From: Fibrobacter sp. UWR2
GTDB taxonomy: Bacteria > Fibrobacterota > Fibrobacteria > Fibrobacterales > Fibrobacteraceae
Assembly (NCBI RefSeq): GCF_002210285.1
Contig: NZ_MWQE01000003.1
Location: forward strand, 62,001-126,000
Length of the DNA: 64,000 nucleotides
Direction of reading: 5' to 3'
Both the position numbers and the translations under genes were made by a program. Shown here one piece after another: positions 52,050-60,631 of this stretch; within the stretch, counting starts at the first letter, position 1, and every line of letters begins with the position of its first letter. The notes under the pieces were generated by a model, which saw only the letters and a list, made by a program, of their open reading frames with translations, ran no database searches and had not been told where the DNA came from.

Positions 52050-53299
52050 TTTCCGGTAGATTCCTCGATAAGACCCTGAAGGTGGACTGGCTCTTTTTGG
52101 CCGTGACGCTTGCGCTCATGGTCTGTGGCGTGAGCCTTGTGTATTCGGCCACGGCGAACTCGGAAAGCGTTTTCTACGAGTCCTTCTGGTTCAAGCAGAT
52201 TGTCTATTTCGCGAGCGGCTGCCTGATTGCCGTGGGTATCGTGTTCCTGAAGATTGACTGGCTCAAGCGCATCTCTGCCCCGCTGTATATTTTGTCGCTC
52301 GTGCTTCTCTGTGTGGTGCTTTCTTCTGTGGGTGACGTGACGAAGGGTGCCGGCCGGTGGATTGACCTCGGCATATTCAAGTTGCAGCCGTCAGAGTTCG
52401 CAAAAATTGCCTACCTGCTCACGATATCGTACTGGCTTTCGAACCATCCGGTGAGTCTTTACAAGGTGAAGACATTTGTCGTGCCGTTCCTCCTGTTCAT
52501 CGTGCCTTTTGCGCTCGTGCTGAAACAGCCCGACCTGAGTACGGCGCTCGTGTTCATCGCGGTGACGCTTGTGGGGTTCTTCTTTGCGGGCCTTACGCTT
52601 ACCGACATGTTCTTGCTTGCAAGCCCGGTGCTTTCGGTCCTGTTCTCGCATTCGCAGGCGCTGATATTCCAGGTGCTGTGGGGGCTCCTGATCTGTGCGG
52701 TGGTGGTGGCGCTGATGCGCCGCAGACTGCCAAAGGTGCTGACCATCCTTTTCCTTGCGATGAACATCCTTGCCGGTTACGCAAGCTCGATGGTATGGAA
52801 CATGCTGGAACCGCACCAGCAGAAGCGCGTGAATACGTTCCTTGACCCGATGAGTGACCCGCTGGGCGATGGCTATCAGGTGCTGCAGTCGCTTACTGCG
52901 ATTGGCTCGGGTGGCCTTACCGGAAAGGGTTTCGGTCAGGGCTCGCAGACGAATCTCGCGTTCCTGCCCGAGGAACACACGGACTTCATTTTCAGCGTGC
53001 TGGGCGAGCAGTTCGGATTTGTCGGGTGCTTCTTTATCCTCGTGCTCTACGCGCTATTCCTGTGGCGTGCCAGCTCGACCTGCAAGCTTTTTGCCGACCC
53101 GTTCATAACGCTCATTACCATGGGCGCCTGCACGATATTCCTGTTCCACATTATCGTGAATATCGCGATGACGGTCGGGCTCATGCCCGTGACCGGGCTT
53201 CCGCTCCCGTTCCTTTCGTATGGCGGTTCGTTCGCGCTTACCTGCATGGTTCTCGTGGGCGGGCTTCTCTGCATGCGCTACCAGGGCCGCCGTCAATAA
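52046..53299 (+). CDS. rodA: Peptidoglycan polymerase RodA
   Basis: The 417-residue SEDS protein has about ten membrane helices and the family motifs: KGAGRWIDLGIFKLQPSEFA, VLKQPDLSTALVF (with catalytic-type Asp region), GFGQGSQTNLAFLPEEHTDF and GLPLPFLSYGGSFALT. It polymerises glycan strands with PBP2. Its position right after mrdA makes RodA more likely than FtsW. It is the last gene of the operon; comF follows after 66 nt. Confidence 0.95.
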   Translation: MISGRFLDKTLKVDWLFLAVTLALMVCGVSLVYSATANSESVFYESFWFKQIVYFASGCLIAVGIVFLKIDWLKRISAPLYILSLVLLCVVLSSVGDVTKGAGRWIDLGIFKLQPSEFAKIAYLLTISYWLSNHPVSLYKVKTFVVPFLLFIVPFALVLKQPDLSTALVFIAVTLVGFFFAGLTLTDMFLLASPVLSVLFSHSQALIFQVLWGLLICAVVVALMRRRLPKVLTILFLAMNILAGYASSMVWNMLEPHQQKRVNTFLDPMSDPLGDGYQVLQSLTAIGSGGLTGKGFGQGSQTNLAFLPEEHTDFIFSVLGEQFGFVGCFFILVLYALFLWRASSTCKLFADPFITLITMGACTIFLFHIIVNIAMTVGLMPVTGLPLPFLSYGGSFALTCMVLVGGLLCMRYQGRRQ

Positions 53300-53365
53300 A
53301 AAAAGTATCAATTTGGCTTAAATCCTGCGCGAAACCGTATTTATGTATAGGAGGACGGTTTCGCT

Positions 53366-54079
53366 ATGGAATTTATCCGTCGTTGTTCTGGATTTCTATT
53401 TGGCATGGAGTGCCTCGGATGCGGTAGTGTTTCCGAACGGCTCGATCCGTGGCTTTGCCCTGCGTGCAGGGAGGAACTTTTGCGCGAGTCGCGGGAATAC
53501 TCGTTCCCTGGCCCAGATGCCATGAGTCTATTCCCGATGCGCCCGCTTACGCGCAGGCTCATACATGCGCTCAAGTACAAGGGCCTCTCGGGGATGGCGT
53601 CGTATTTGGTGCGTCATTCCTCTGCCGTAGGCGAAGGCGGCGTGGCGCAGTCGATTGCGCTACTGGCAAGGCCTTACTACTTTGTCCCGGTTCCGCTCCA
53701 CAGTTCAAGGTACAGGGAGCGTGGCTACAATCAGGCGCAGAGGATTGCTGCCGCATTAGCGACCGTTACGGGAGGCCGTGTGTGCAACTGGCTTGCGCGC
53801 AGGGAATTCAGGGTTTCACAGACAAAACTTTCGCGCGAGGAGCGGGAGTGGAATGTGGCCGGTGCGTTTGAACGCAGGTTGCCGCGCGAACTGCCTCGCC
53901 GTGGTACGGTGTTCGTTGTCGACGACGTGTTCACGACCGGCGCGACAACATCGTCGTGTATTTCGGCATTCGGGCGCGATTTCCCGCTCGATACGAAGGT
54001 CTGCACGCTACTTTACGACGAGCCTGTCACGGCGACGATGGACTTTGTCGCGGACTGCAAGATGGAGTGGAACGTGTGA
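53366..54079 (+). CDS. comF: ComF-family phosphoribosyltransferase-like protein
   Basis: The 237-residue protein has an N-terminal zinc-finger-like pair (CLGCGSVSE ... CPACREELL), a middle RRLIHALKYKG motif and a phosphoribosyltransferase fold: YYFVPVPLHSSRYRERGYNQ and the PRPP loop VFVVDDVFTTGATT. ComF homologues are linked to DNA uptake and replication restart in other bacteria. ATG 53366 lies just after GGAGGACGG. Gene ends before a convergent tRNA-Ser. Confidence 0.92.
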   Translation: MEFIRRCSGFLFGMECLGCGSVSERLDPWLCPACREELLRESREYSFPGPDAMSLFPMRPLTRRLIHALKYKGLSGMASYLVRHSSAVGEGGVAQSIALLARPYYFVPVPLHSSRYRERGYNQAQRIAAALATVTGGRVCNWLARREFRVSQTKLSREEREWNVAGAFERRLPRELPRRGTVFVVDDVFTTGATTSSCISAFGRDFPLDTKVCTLLYDEPVTATMDFVADCKMEWNV

Positions 54080-54099
54080 TTTATGTGGAAAGGAAAATA

Positions 54100-54120
54100 A
54101 AAAAGCTCCCTGGGGGAGCT
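54100..54120 (-). terminator. Terminator of tRNA-Ser
   Basis: On the minus strand AGCTCCC (54120-54114), loop CCA and GGGAGCT (54110-54104) are followed by TTTTTTATTTT. It may also terminate comF. Confidence 0.88.
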
Positions 54121-54125
54121 CTTAG

Positions 54126-54206
54126 CGGAGGAAGAGGGACTCGAACCCCCAAGCCTTACGGCGGCGGTTTTCAAGACCGCTGACTTACCAATTAGCCTAT
54201 TCCTCC
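54126..54206 (-). tRNA. tRNA-Ser (TGA)
   Basis: The minus strand folds as a class II tRNA: acceptor GGAGGAA/TTCCTCC, anticodon stem GCGGT/ACCGC with loop CTTGAAA (anticodon TGA), a short variable arm GCC-GTAA-GGC, T-loop TTCGAGT, discriminator G as in Ser tRNAs. CCA is not encoded. Confidence 0.95.
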
Positions 54207-54219
54207 AAAATCAGCGCAA

Positions 54220-54248
54220 AGAATAAAAAACTAAAGGACATTCGTCAA
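54220..54248 (-). promoter_or_regulatory. tRNA-Ser promoter TTGACG-N17-TATTCT
   Basis: On the minus strand TTGACG (54248-54243) and TATTCT (54225-54220) are 17 bp apart; the tRNA begins 13 nt further on. Confidence 0.8.
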
Positions 54249-54301
54249 TTGGTTTTTCCCCGGTGGCATTGCCGTAAGCAATTATTAACTAATTTTTCAG
54301 C

Positions 54302-55465
54302 ATGGAGAACATGTCCGATAATATAGTGATGGAGAACAAGCGGGTCCTGGACCTTCTGTTCTCGTACATGCCCAAGATTGCTGCCGAAAGGAAGATGGAT
54401 AACCTGCTCGTGCTTATGGCCGATATGGGGCGCTCCATTGTTATGGCGGATCGCTGTTCCCTGTGGCTTACCGATGAGGAACATGGGGAACTGTGGACGA
54501 AGGTCGCTCATGGGGTGAGCCAGCTTCGCATTCCGATTGCCGCCGGCTTTGTCGGCTGGTCCGTGAAGAACGGAGAGCCGCTGCTTATCGATGATGCCTA
54601 CCTTGACCCTAGGTTCGACCATAGGAGCGACGAGAAGACGCACTACCGCACGACTTCGGTGATGACTGTGCCGCTGTTCGATTCGCAGGGCAAGGTGATG
54701 GGCGTGTTCCAGGCCATAAACAAGCAGGGTGACCAGAAGATTTTCTCTAGTCAGGACCTCGAAAGGCTTTCGCTTACGGCAGTCTATTCCGCAAAGACAG
54801 TGGAATCGGCGCGCCTCACGTCGGCGGTCGAGGACTCCAAGGACGAACTCGAAGCCACACAGGAAGAACTGATTCATATCCTGGGTGATGTTTCCGAATC
54901 CAGAAGTCGCGAGACGGGTGACCATATCCAGCGCGTGGCCGAAATCTCCTACAAGTTGGCGCAGTATTACGGGCTTCCCGAAATGGAGGCTCAACGCATC
55001 AAGCTTGCTGCCCCGATGCACGATTTGGGTAAGGTGGGTATTCCCGACGCTATCCTGAACAAGCCGGGCCGTTTTACCGACGATGAATACGAGGTGATGA
55101 AGTCCCACGCCATCAAGGGCGAGGAAATTCTCCTCAAGTCCAAGCGCGATCTTTTGAAGTTTTCGGCATTGCTTGCCGGTTCCCACCACGAACGCTGGGA
55201 CGGCAAGGGCTACCCGCGTGGACTAAAGGGCGAGGAAATCCCGCTGGCGGGCCGTATTTGCGCTGTAGCCGATGTGCTGGACGCCCTCTCGAGCCCGAGG
55301 TGCTACAAGCCCGCGTGGCCCGAGGAAAAGGTCAAGGAAGAATTCATCAAGCAGCGTGGGTTCCAGTTCCAACCGGAACTGGTGGACGTGCTCGTGGAAC
55401 ACTGGGACGATATCTTCGAGTGTTTCAGGCAGGCTCGTGCGAAGTTCGAGGCCGCCGCTGTTTAG
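54302..55465 (+). CDS. GAF + HD-GYP domain protein (cyclic-di-GMP phosphodiesterase type)
   Basis: The 387-residue cytosolic protein has a GAF sensor domain (about 25-180, VLMADMGRSIVMADRCSLWL) and an HD-GYP domain (about 200-387). Metal ligands and motifs are intact: SRSRETGDHIQRV, MHDLGKVGIPDAIL and HHERWDGKGYPRGLKGEEIPL (HHExxDGxGYP). It should hydrolyse cyclic-di-GMP or a related dinucleotide in response to a GAF ligand. The start could be 54302 or 54311, both in the sequence CATGGAGAACATG. It ends at a strong terminator. Confidence 0.94.
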   Translation: MENMSDNIVMENKRVLDLLFSYMPKIAAERKMDNLLVLMADMGRSIVMADRCSLWLTDEEHGELWTKVAHGVSQLRIPIAAGFVGWSVKNGEPLLIDDAYLDPRFDHRSDEKTHYRTTSVMTVPLFDSQGKVMGVFQAINKQGDQKIFSSQDLERLSLTAVYSAKTVESARLTSAVEDSKDELEATQEELIHILGDVSESRSRETGDHIQRVAEISYKLAQYYGLPEMEAQRIKLAAPMHDLGKVGIPDAILNKPGRFTDDEYEVMKSHAIKGEEILLKSKRDLLKFSALLAGSHHERWDGKGYPRGLKGEEIPLAGRICAVADVLDALSSPRCYKPAWPEEKVKEEFIKQRGFQFQPELVDVLVEHWDDIFECFRQARAKFEAAAV

Positions 55466-55492
55466 CAAGCGCGCCTGTGTTGTGAAAACTTT

Positions 55493-55525
55493 ACGGAACC
55501 CGGGATAAAGGGTTCCGTTTTTCTT
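55493..55525 (+). terminator. Rho-independent terminator
   Basis: ACGGAACCC/GGGTTCCGT stem (55493-55501 and 55510-55518), then TTTTTCTTT. Confidence 0.93.
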
Positions 55526-55549
55526 TCGGAGAGATTTCTTTTCTGGAAA

Positions 55550-55577
55550 AATGAAAACCCCCGACTTTCGTCGGGGG
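55550..55577 (-). terminator. Terminator of tRNA-Phe
   Basis: On the minus strand CCCCCGAC (55577-55570), loop GAAA and GTCGGGGG (55565-55558) are followed by TTTTCATTTTT. Confidence 0.92.
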
Positions 55578-55582
55578 CTTCG

Positions 55583-55655
55583 TGGTTCCGATTGGAGTTG
55601 AACCAACGACACGCGGATTTTCAGTCCACTGCTCTACCAACTGAGCTACAGAACC
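55583..55655 (-). tRNA. tRNA-Phe (GAA)
   Basis: The minus strand gives acceptor GGTTCTG/CGGAACC, D-arm GCTCAGTTGGTAGAGC, anticodon stem GTGGA/TCCGC with loop CTGAAAA (anticodon GAA), T-arm GTTGG-TTCAACT-CCAAT and discriminator A. Confidence 0.96.
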
Positions 55656-55666
55656 ATTTGGTAAGC

Positions 55667-55697
55667 CAAAGATAGAAGAAAACGTGATGTTTGTCAA
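55667..55697 (-). promoter_or_regulatory. tRNA-Phe promoter TTGACA-N17-TATCTTTG
   Basis: On the minus strand TTGACA (55697-55692) and TATCTT (55674-55669) are 17 bp apart, and TG follows to give TATCTTTG. The tRNA begins 11 nt later. This is the cleanest promoter of the window. Confidence 0.88.
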
Positions 55698-55829
55698 GGG
55701 TAAATAGAATATTACCGAAAATATTTTGTTTTTTGCTCAAATTCTTCTAAATTTAAGGTTGGATGTTTTGATTGGGTTCGGATGGGACTGTGGGGTCCCG
55801 TTATTGTCAATTCTTTTATAGGCAGTTCT

Positions 55830-58373
55830 ATGCGTCGAAAAAACTTTGTCCGGATCTTCGCTGTCGCGTCGTTGCTTCTTGGATTGTACGCCTGTTCTGA
55901 TGGGGAATCTACTGGTCCCATTGTCCCTCCCATAGAATCTGCAGGTTCTAACGGTGGTGGTAATTCCAGCGGTGGAGAACCGGGTGTTTCGAGTTCTTCC
56001 GAAACTGATATTGATACCATTCGCAAGATTGTTAATGGCGATACGGTTTACGACACGATTCATGTCCGTAAGCCCAAGGATTCGGTCGCTTACTGGGTCG
56101 GCAATTCCGCTCTCGTGATAACCGAAATCTCTCCGCTTAACCTGAGCTGGCTCGACGAAAACGGTGAGGATCCGGCGTGGGTCGAAATTTACAATGCCGG
56201 CAGTGAATCGGCGAACCTGAAGGGTTATTCTCTTGTCGAAAGCCGCGAGAAGCCGCGTAAGTGGGTCTTTGGTGACGAGATTATTGCCTCGAAGTCTTTC
56301 CGCGTCATCTTCTGCGACAAGAAGAATGTTGTCGAGATCGCTAACGGTGGCGATTCCGATGGGAAGCATCCGCGCCTCCATACGAACTGGAAGATTGAGA
56401 AGGATGGCGGCAAGGTATTCCTGATTGACGATCAGTACGGTATCCGTGACTCGGTCGAGTATCCTGCAATCAGTTCGGGTGACGTGAGCTGGGGTATTAC
56501 GGATGGCGGTGTCTGGAAGTACTTTGACAAGCCGACTCCGGAAGCGCCGAACACGAATTCCAAGGCCTACGATGCCATGGCTCCCTCTCTCGACCTGAGC
56601 CAGATAAAGGGTGGCTTCTTCAATGACCAGGTGACTATCAACCCGCCGTCGCTGCCGTCCGGAGTCAAGCTCCGCTGCACGCAGGATGGTTCTGTCCCGA
56701 CGGCGAATTCCCAGGAATTCAATAGCCCGATAACCTTCACGAACAGCACTTCGTTCCGCTGTGCCGTATTCAAGGAAGGAACGCTTTCCAAGGAAGTGGT
56801 GACCAAGACGTTCTTTATCAACCAGTCGGTCCGTATGCCGGTTGTCGCTATCAGCGTGGATCCTGAATTCTTCAACAAGCACTACATCCAGCCGGAGGCC
56901 GGTCGCACGAATGCGGATAATCCGGAATCGGCTCCTGCAGGCCTGTACGAGGATGTCGAGTACCCCGTGCATGTGGAATACTTTGATAAAGGCAGCAATT
57001 CCTCGTCCAATACCTGGGAAATCGATGCCGGCATCTCGATGATGGGTAACTACAGCCGCCTTGAACGCAAGAAGTCTGTCGCTGTCGTGATGCGCGAGGA
57101 ATACCAGGATGGCTGGCTGCACTACTCGCTGTTCGATACCCGCAAAAAGGACGACGACAAGTACAAGGGATTCAACCTCCGCAACAATGGTAACCGTTTC
57201 GTGAGCGACTACTTTGCCGACGCACTCGGTGGGGCCATCCTCGAAGGGAGCGGTATTGACTACCAGCGTAGCCGTCAGGTAGTGGTGTACTACAACGGCA
57301 AGTACTTCGGCATTCACGACATGCGCGAACGCTTCAACAAGAACTATATCGAGTCGAACTACGGTATTGATGCTTCGACCGTGACGATGCTGAAGCACCT
57401 TACCGAGACGGTCACGGCAAGCAACGGTTCTCCCGATGAATACATTGCCATGCTTGAATATGCCGCCAACAACGACTTCGGTAAGACTGAAGATAGCTCC
57501 GAAGTGGCGAAGCAGAGGGCTGACGAAAACTACGCCTATATCAAGACGATGATGGATGTCGGCAACTTTGCGGACTACATGGCCGCCGAAATTTATATCC
57601 ATAACGGTGACTGGCCGAACAACAACGTGCGTGTCTGGAAAGCTCCTGGTCAGAACTGGAAGTTCATGGTCTACGACCTGGACCACGGATTTGACTGGAA
57701 GTGGAACGTACAGGGCTTCGAGCAGAGCACGAACATGTTTGACTGGGTCAAGCAGGGTGGACGTTCCAGCGGAAAGTGCTACACGGGTAGCGAAAAGGAT
57801 TTCAAGGGTGACAAGGCTCATTGCTTCCATGTGCTCTACACGCGCCTGATCAAGAACTCCGATTTCAAGCGCCTGTTCATCAACCATTCTTCTGTGATGC
57901 TTCATAAATACCTGAATGCCGATGTGATTGAAAGTGTCCGCTCGAAGATGGCCGGTTCCATCGATGAAGCCGAAGCAGACAGGGACCTTAAGGAAAACGG
58001 ACAGACGGACCGCGGTTACGGCTCGTTCACGGTTTCCAACTCGAGCATTAGGGAATGGGCTGAAGAGCGCGACCGTATAATCAAGGAACAGTACCAGAGC
58101 GAATTCAAGGTCCATGACATGGTCACGGTGTCGATTTCTTCGAACGGTAGCGGCCAGGTGCTGATGGAAGGGATGAACCTTCCGGGAAGCACGGCCACTT
58201 CTACGAAGTACTCGGGTAAGTTCTTTAGCGGAAACGATATTGAACTGACTGCTGTGCCGTCTGGCGGATCCGTATTCGATAGCTGGTCTGGCTGCACCGC
58301 TGTGGAAGGCAAGCCGGAAACCTGCCGTGCAACGATTACCGATGGCTTGACGATTACGGCGAAGTTCAAGTAA
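55830..58373 (+). CDS. CotH-kinase-like lipoprotein with lamin-tail domain
   Basis: The 847-residue lipoprotein has lipobox YAC (Cys about 22, in LLLGLYACSD), a Ser/Gly linker, a lamin-tail-like domain (about 95-230, VITEISPLNLSWLDENGEDP), a chitobiase-C-like segment (LPSGVKLRCTQDGSVPT), a CotH kinase-like domain (about 330-720, with YYNGKYFGIHDMRERFNKNY and WKFMVYDLDHGFDW) and a C-terminal InlB/Bacterial-repeat region (IELTAVPSGGSVFDSWSGC). CotH proteins in spores are protein kinases; extracellular versions in polysaccharide degraders are less well known. ATG 55830 is chosen where a signal peptide begins. A 364-base stretch before it holds a terminator, tRNA-Phe and its promoter. Confidence 0.88.
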   Translation: MRRKNFVRIFAVASLLLGLYACSDGESTGPIVPPIESAGSNGGGNSSGGEPGVSSSSETDIDTIRKIVNGDTVYDTIHVRKPKDSVAYWVGNSALVITEISPLNLSWLDENGEDPAWVEIYNAGSESANLKGYSLVESREKPRKWVFGDEIIASKSFRVIFCDKKNVVEIANGGDSDGKHPRLHTNWKIEKDGGKVFLIDDQYGIRDSVEYPAISSGDVSWGITDGGVWKYFDKPTPEAPNTNSKAYDAMAPSLDLSQIKGGFFNDQVTINPPSLPSGVKLRCTQDGSVPTANSQEFNSPITFTNSTSFRCAVFKEGTLSKEVVTKTFFINQSVRMPVVAISVDPEFFNKHYIQPEAGRTNADNPESAPAGLYEDVEYPVHVEYFDKGSNSSSNTWEIDAGISMMGNYSRLERKKSVAVVMREEYQDGWLHYSLFDTRKKDDDKYKGFNLRNNGNRFVSDYFADALGGAILEGSGIDYQRSRQVVVYYNGKYFGIHDMRERFNKNYIESNYGIDASTVTMLKHLTETVTASNGSPDEYIAMLEYAANNDFGKTEDSSEVAKQRADENYAYIKTMMDVGNFADYMAAEIYIHNGDWPNNNVRVWKAPGQNWKFMVYDLDHGFDWKWNVQGFEQSTNMFDWVKQGGRSSGKCYTGSEKDFKGDKAHCFHVLYTRLIKNSDFKRLFINHSSVMLHKYLNADVIESVRSKMAGSIDEAEADRDLKENGQTDRGYGSFTVSNSSIREWAEERDRIIKEQYQSEFKVHDMVTVSISSNGSGQVLMEGMNLPGSTATSTKYSGKFFSGNDIELTAVPSGGSVFDSWSGCTAVEGKPETCRATITDGLTITAKFK

Positions 58374-58398
58374 GGCTTGCTGTTTCGGGAAAGGATTT

Positions 58399-58427
58399 GC
58401 GCGGGCTTGAAGCCCGCGCTTTTTTTT
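58399..58427 (+). terminator. Rho-independent terminator
   Basis: GCGCGGGCT/AGCCCGCGC stem (58399-58407 and 58411-58419), loop TGA, eight T after it. Confidence 0.95.
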
Positions 58428-58457
58428 AAACTGTCATCCCCGCAAAGGCGATATTTC

Positions 58458-58465
58458 TAAATTTG
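58458..58465 (+). promoter_or_regulatory. -10 box TAAATTTG of menG, leaderless start
   Basis: TAAATTTG ends 5 nt before ATG 58471 in the context TTTCTAAATTTG, the same as at rimO. There is no ribosome site. Confidence 0.6.
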
Positions 58466-58470
58466 TGTGC

Positions 58471-59172
58471 ATGAAAAGCCCCGTGCGCAAGATGTTCGAC
58501 GATATCGCCAACCGTTATGATTTCTTGAATCATACGTTGAGTGGCTGCCAGGACATTCTGTGGCGCAGGAGTTGCTGCCGCGAATTGAAGCGCATGAAGC
58601 CTGGCAAGCGCCTGCTAGATCTGTGTGGCGGGACGGGCGATTTTGCTGCGACCTACGAGAAGTTCAATGGCGTGCAGGATGTCGCCATCCTTGGCGATTT
58701 CTCGTACGGCATGCTGAAGGGGGCCGCGGACAAAAAAACGACTGCGGTGCCCGTGCAGCTTGATGCTATGAAGATGCCTTTTGCGGATGCGACTTTCGAT
58801 GTCATATTGAACGGGTTCGGGATGCGCAACTTGCCCGATGCGGAGGGCGGCCTCCGGGAATCCGCACGCGTGCTTGCCGATGGCGGGTACCTGCAGGTGC
58901 TCGAATTTTTCTCCCCGCGTAATGTGTTCAACAAGTTTTTCTACAAGTGCCTTGCGCCCCTGTTCATCCCGGTGCTGGGAGCAGTGTTCAGCAAGCGCGA
59001 TGCCTACGAGTATCTGGTGAATTCTATTATCCGTTTTTTACCGGTGGCAGACTTTGTCGCGCTTGCCGAAAAGAACGGCTTTGAACTCGTGCATGTGAAA
59101 CCCTGCTTTTTCGGGGTGGCGTACCGCGTGCTTTTGCGTCGCAAGTCGGCTACCGCGGGGGGTGCGCGATGA
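58471..59172 (+). CDS. menG: Demethylmenaquinone methyltransferase
   Basis: This 233-residue class I methyltransferase of the UbiE/MenG family performs the last step of menaquinone synthesis. Motifs are RKMFDDIANRYDFLNHTLS at the start, LLDLCGGTGDFAATYEKF (SAM-binding), DATFDVILNGFGMRNLPDAE and LEFFSPRNVFNKFFYKCL. ATG 58471 is favoured over GTG 58465 because the family begins here and a -10 box lies 5 nt away. Its stop overlaps the ubiX start (ATGAG), which with mqnP forms a quinone operon. Confidence 0.94.
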   Translation: MKSPVRKMFDDIANRYDFLNHTLSGCQDILWRRSCCRELKRMKPGKRLLDLCGGTGDFAATYEKFNGVQDVAILGDFSYGMLKGAADKKTTAVPVQLDAMKMPFADATFDVILNGFGMRNLPDAEGGLRESARVLADGGYLQVLEFFSPRNVFNKFFYKCLAPLFIPVLGAVFSKRDAYEYLVNSIIRFLPVADFVALAEKNGFELVHVKPCFFGVAYRVLLRRKSATAGGAR

Positions 59173-59744
59173 GCCGCTATGTCCTCGGGGTGACGGGTGC
59201 GAGCGGGGCAATCTATGCCACGCGTACGGCGATGTACCTGAAGCGCCTTGATCATGAGGTTTCGCTTGTGGTGACGGCGCCCGGCCGCGAAGTCGTGGAA
59301 TACGAAGGTCAGGCATCGCTTTTTGATTTTGCAGATAAAGTATTTAACGTGGATGACTTTTTTGCGGAATGCGCGAGCGGTTCTGCCGACTATGCGGGCA
59401 TGGCCGTGGTGCCGTGCTCCATGGGCACGCTTGGCCGCATTGCGGCGGGGACTTCGGATAACCTGCTGGTGCGTTCTGCGGATGTTTGCCTCAAGGAACG
59501 CCGCCCGTTGGTAATCGTACCCCGCGAGATGCCCTATAACTTGATCCACATCGAGAACATGGAACGCGTGACGCGCGCCGGTGCGATTGTTGTGCCTGCC
59601 TCGCCGCAGTTCTACAGCAAGCCCGCATCTATCGAGGAACTCGTAGATACCGTCGTAGCAAAAATCCTGAAACACCTGGGCGCAGCTTCGGTGGAGGATT
59701 GTGCCAAGATCGTGAAACCGTGGAGCGGGGGTCCTGTATGCTGA
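59169..59744 (+). CDS. ubiX: Flavin prenyltransferase UbiX
   Basis: The 191-residue enzyme makes prenylated FMN, the cofactor of UbiD-type decarboxylases; in the futalosine route a UbiD-like enzyme (MqnL) decarboxylates dihydroxynaphthoate. Typical features are YVLGVTGASGAIYATRTAMY (flavin site), VVPCSMGTLGRIAAGTSDNL and RPLVIVPREMPYNLIHIENM. It overlaps menG and mqnP at both ends. No ubiD-like gene is in the window. Confidence 0.94.
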   Translation: MSRYVLGVTGASGAIYATRTAMYLKRLDHEVSLVVTAPGREVVEYEGQASLFDFADKVFNVDDFFAECASGSADYAGMAVVPCSMGTLGRIAAGTSDNLLVRSADVCLKERRPLVIVPREMPYNLIHIENMERVTRAGAIVVPASPQFYSKPASIEELVDTVVAKILKHLGAASVEDCAKIVKPWSGGPVC

Positions 59745-60631
59745 AGAAAATATTAGAGTTCGGTCACTTGGTTCGCTTTAGCCATTCGCTTTTCGCGATG
59801 CCGTTTGCCATCGGTTCCATGTGGGTTGCCGCCAACGGTTTCCGCGGGATGGAGGTGGCGGCTGCCGCCAAGATGATTGCGCTTATCGTGGGCTGCATGG
59901 TGACTGCCCGCAATAGCGCCATGAGTTTTAACCGCATTGCAGATGCCGATATCGACGCGAAGAACCCGCGCACGGCAGGGCGCCACTTGCCGGCGGGCCG
60001 CCTAAGCAAGAAATCCGTGATTGCGTTCCTCGTGCTGAACGGTGTGCTTTTTGTACTGTTTGCCGCATTGCTGCAGCCGCTGGCCGGCCTGCTCGCTTTG
60101 CCCGTATGGCTTTTGCTGCTTTCTTATTCTTACTGGAAACGCTTCAGCTGGCTTTGCCACTGGTTTCTCGGGTTTGCGATAGGGATGAGCCCGCTGGGCG
60201 CCTGGATAGCCGTGCGCGGCGAGTTTGCCGTCTTCCCGATTTTCCTGCTTGTGATTCTCATGCTGTGGATGGGCGGTTTCGACATCATCTATGCCACGCA
60301 GGACGAAGAAATTGACCGCGCGATGGGGCTCAAGTCTGTGCCTGCGCGCTTTGGCCGCAAGCGCGCTCTGCAGATAGCTTTCTGGAGCCATATCGCGATG
60401 CTCGCCCTGTGCGTCGCCTTCGGCTTTGTCTGGGGCGTCGGTGCCGCTTGGTGGGTGGTGACCGCCCTGATGGCCGCCGCGGTCCTTTACATTCACTTAT
60501 TCCGCAAGTCCGATGACCTCGATGCCATGAACCGCGACTTCTTCTTGGCGAATGTCGCCATAAGCGTGCTCGTGATGGCGGGGCTCATCGTGTGGATTTG
60601 CCTGGGAGGCGATGTCAATGCCCTTTATTAA
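59738..60631 (+). CDS. mqnP: UbiA-family prenyltransferase (MqnP-like)
   Basis: The 297-residue membrane enzyme attaches a polyprenyl chain to an aromatic acid or naphthol. Both aspartate motifs are seen: SFNRIADADIDAKNPRTAGR (NRxxDxxxD) and IIYATQDEEIDRAMGLKSVP, with about eight or nine helices. In the futalosine context the substrate should be 1,4-dihydroxy-6-naphthol-type, hence MqnP rather than UbiA; this is context inference. The start ATG 59738 overlaps the ubiX stop. Confidence 0.9.
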   Translation: MLKKILEFGHLVRFSHSLFAMPFAIGSMWVAANGFRGMEVAAAAKMIALIVGCMVTARNSAMSFNRIADADIDAKNPRTAGRHLPAGRLSKKSVIAFLVLNGVLFVLFAALLQPLAGLLALPVWLLLLSYSYWKRFSWLCHWFLGFAIGMSPLGAWIAVRGEFAVFPIFLLVILMLWMGGFDIIYATQDEEIDRAMGLKSVPARFGRKRALQIAFWSHIAMLALCVAFGFVWGVGAAWWVVTALMAAAVLYIHLFRKSDDLDAMNRDFFLANVAISVLVMAGLIVWICLGGDVNALY

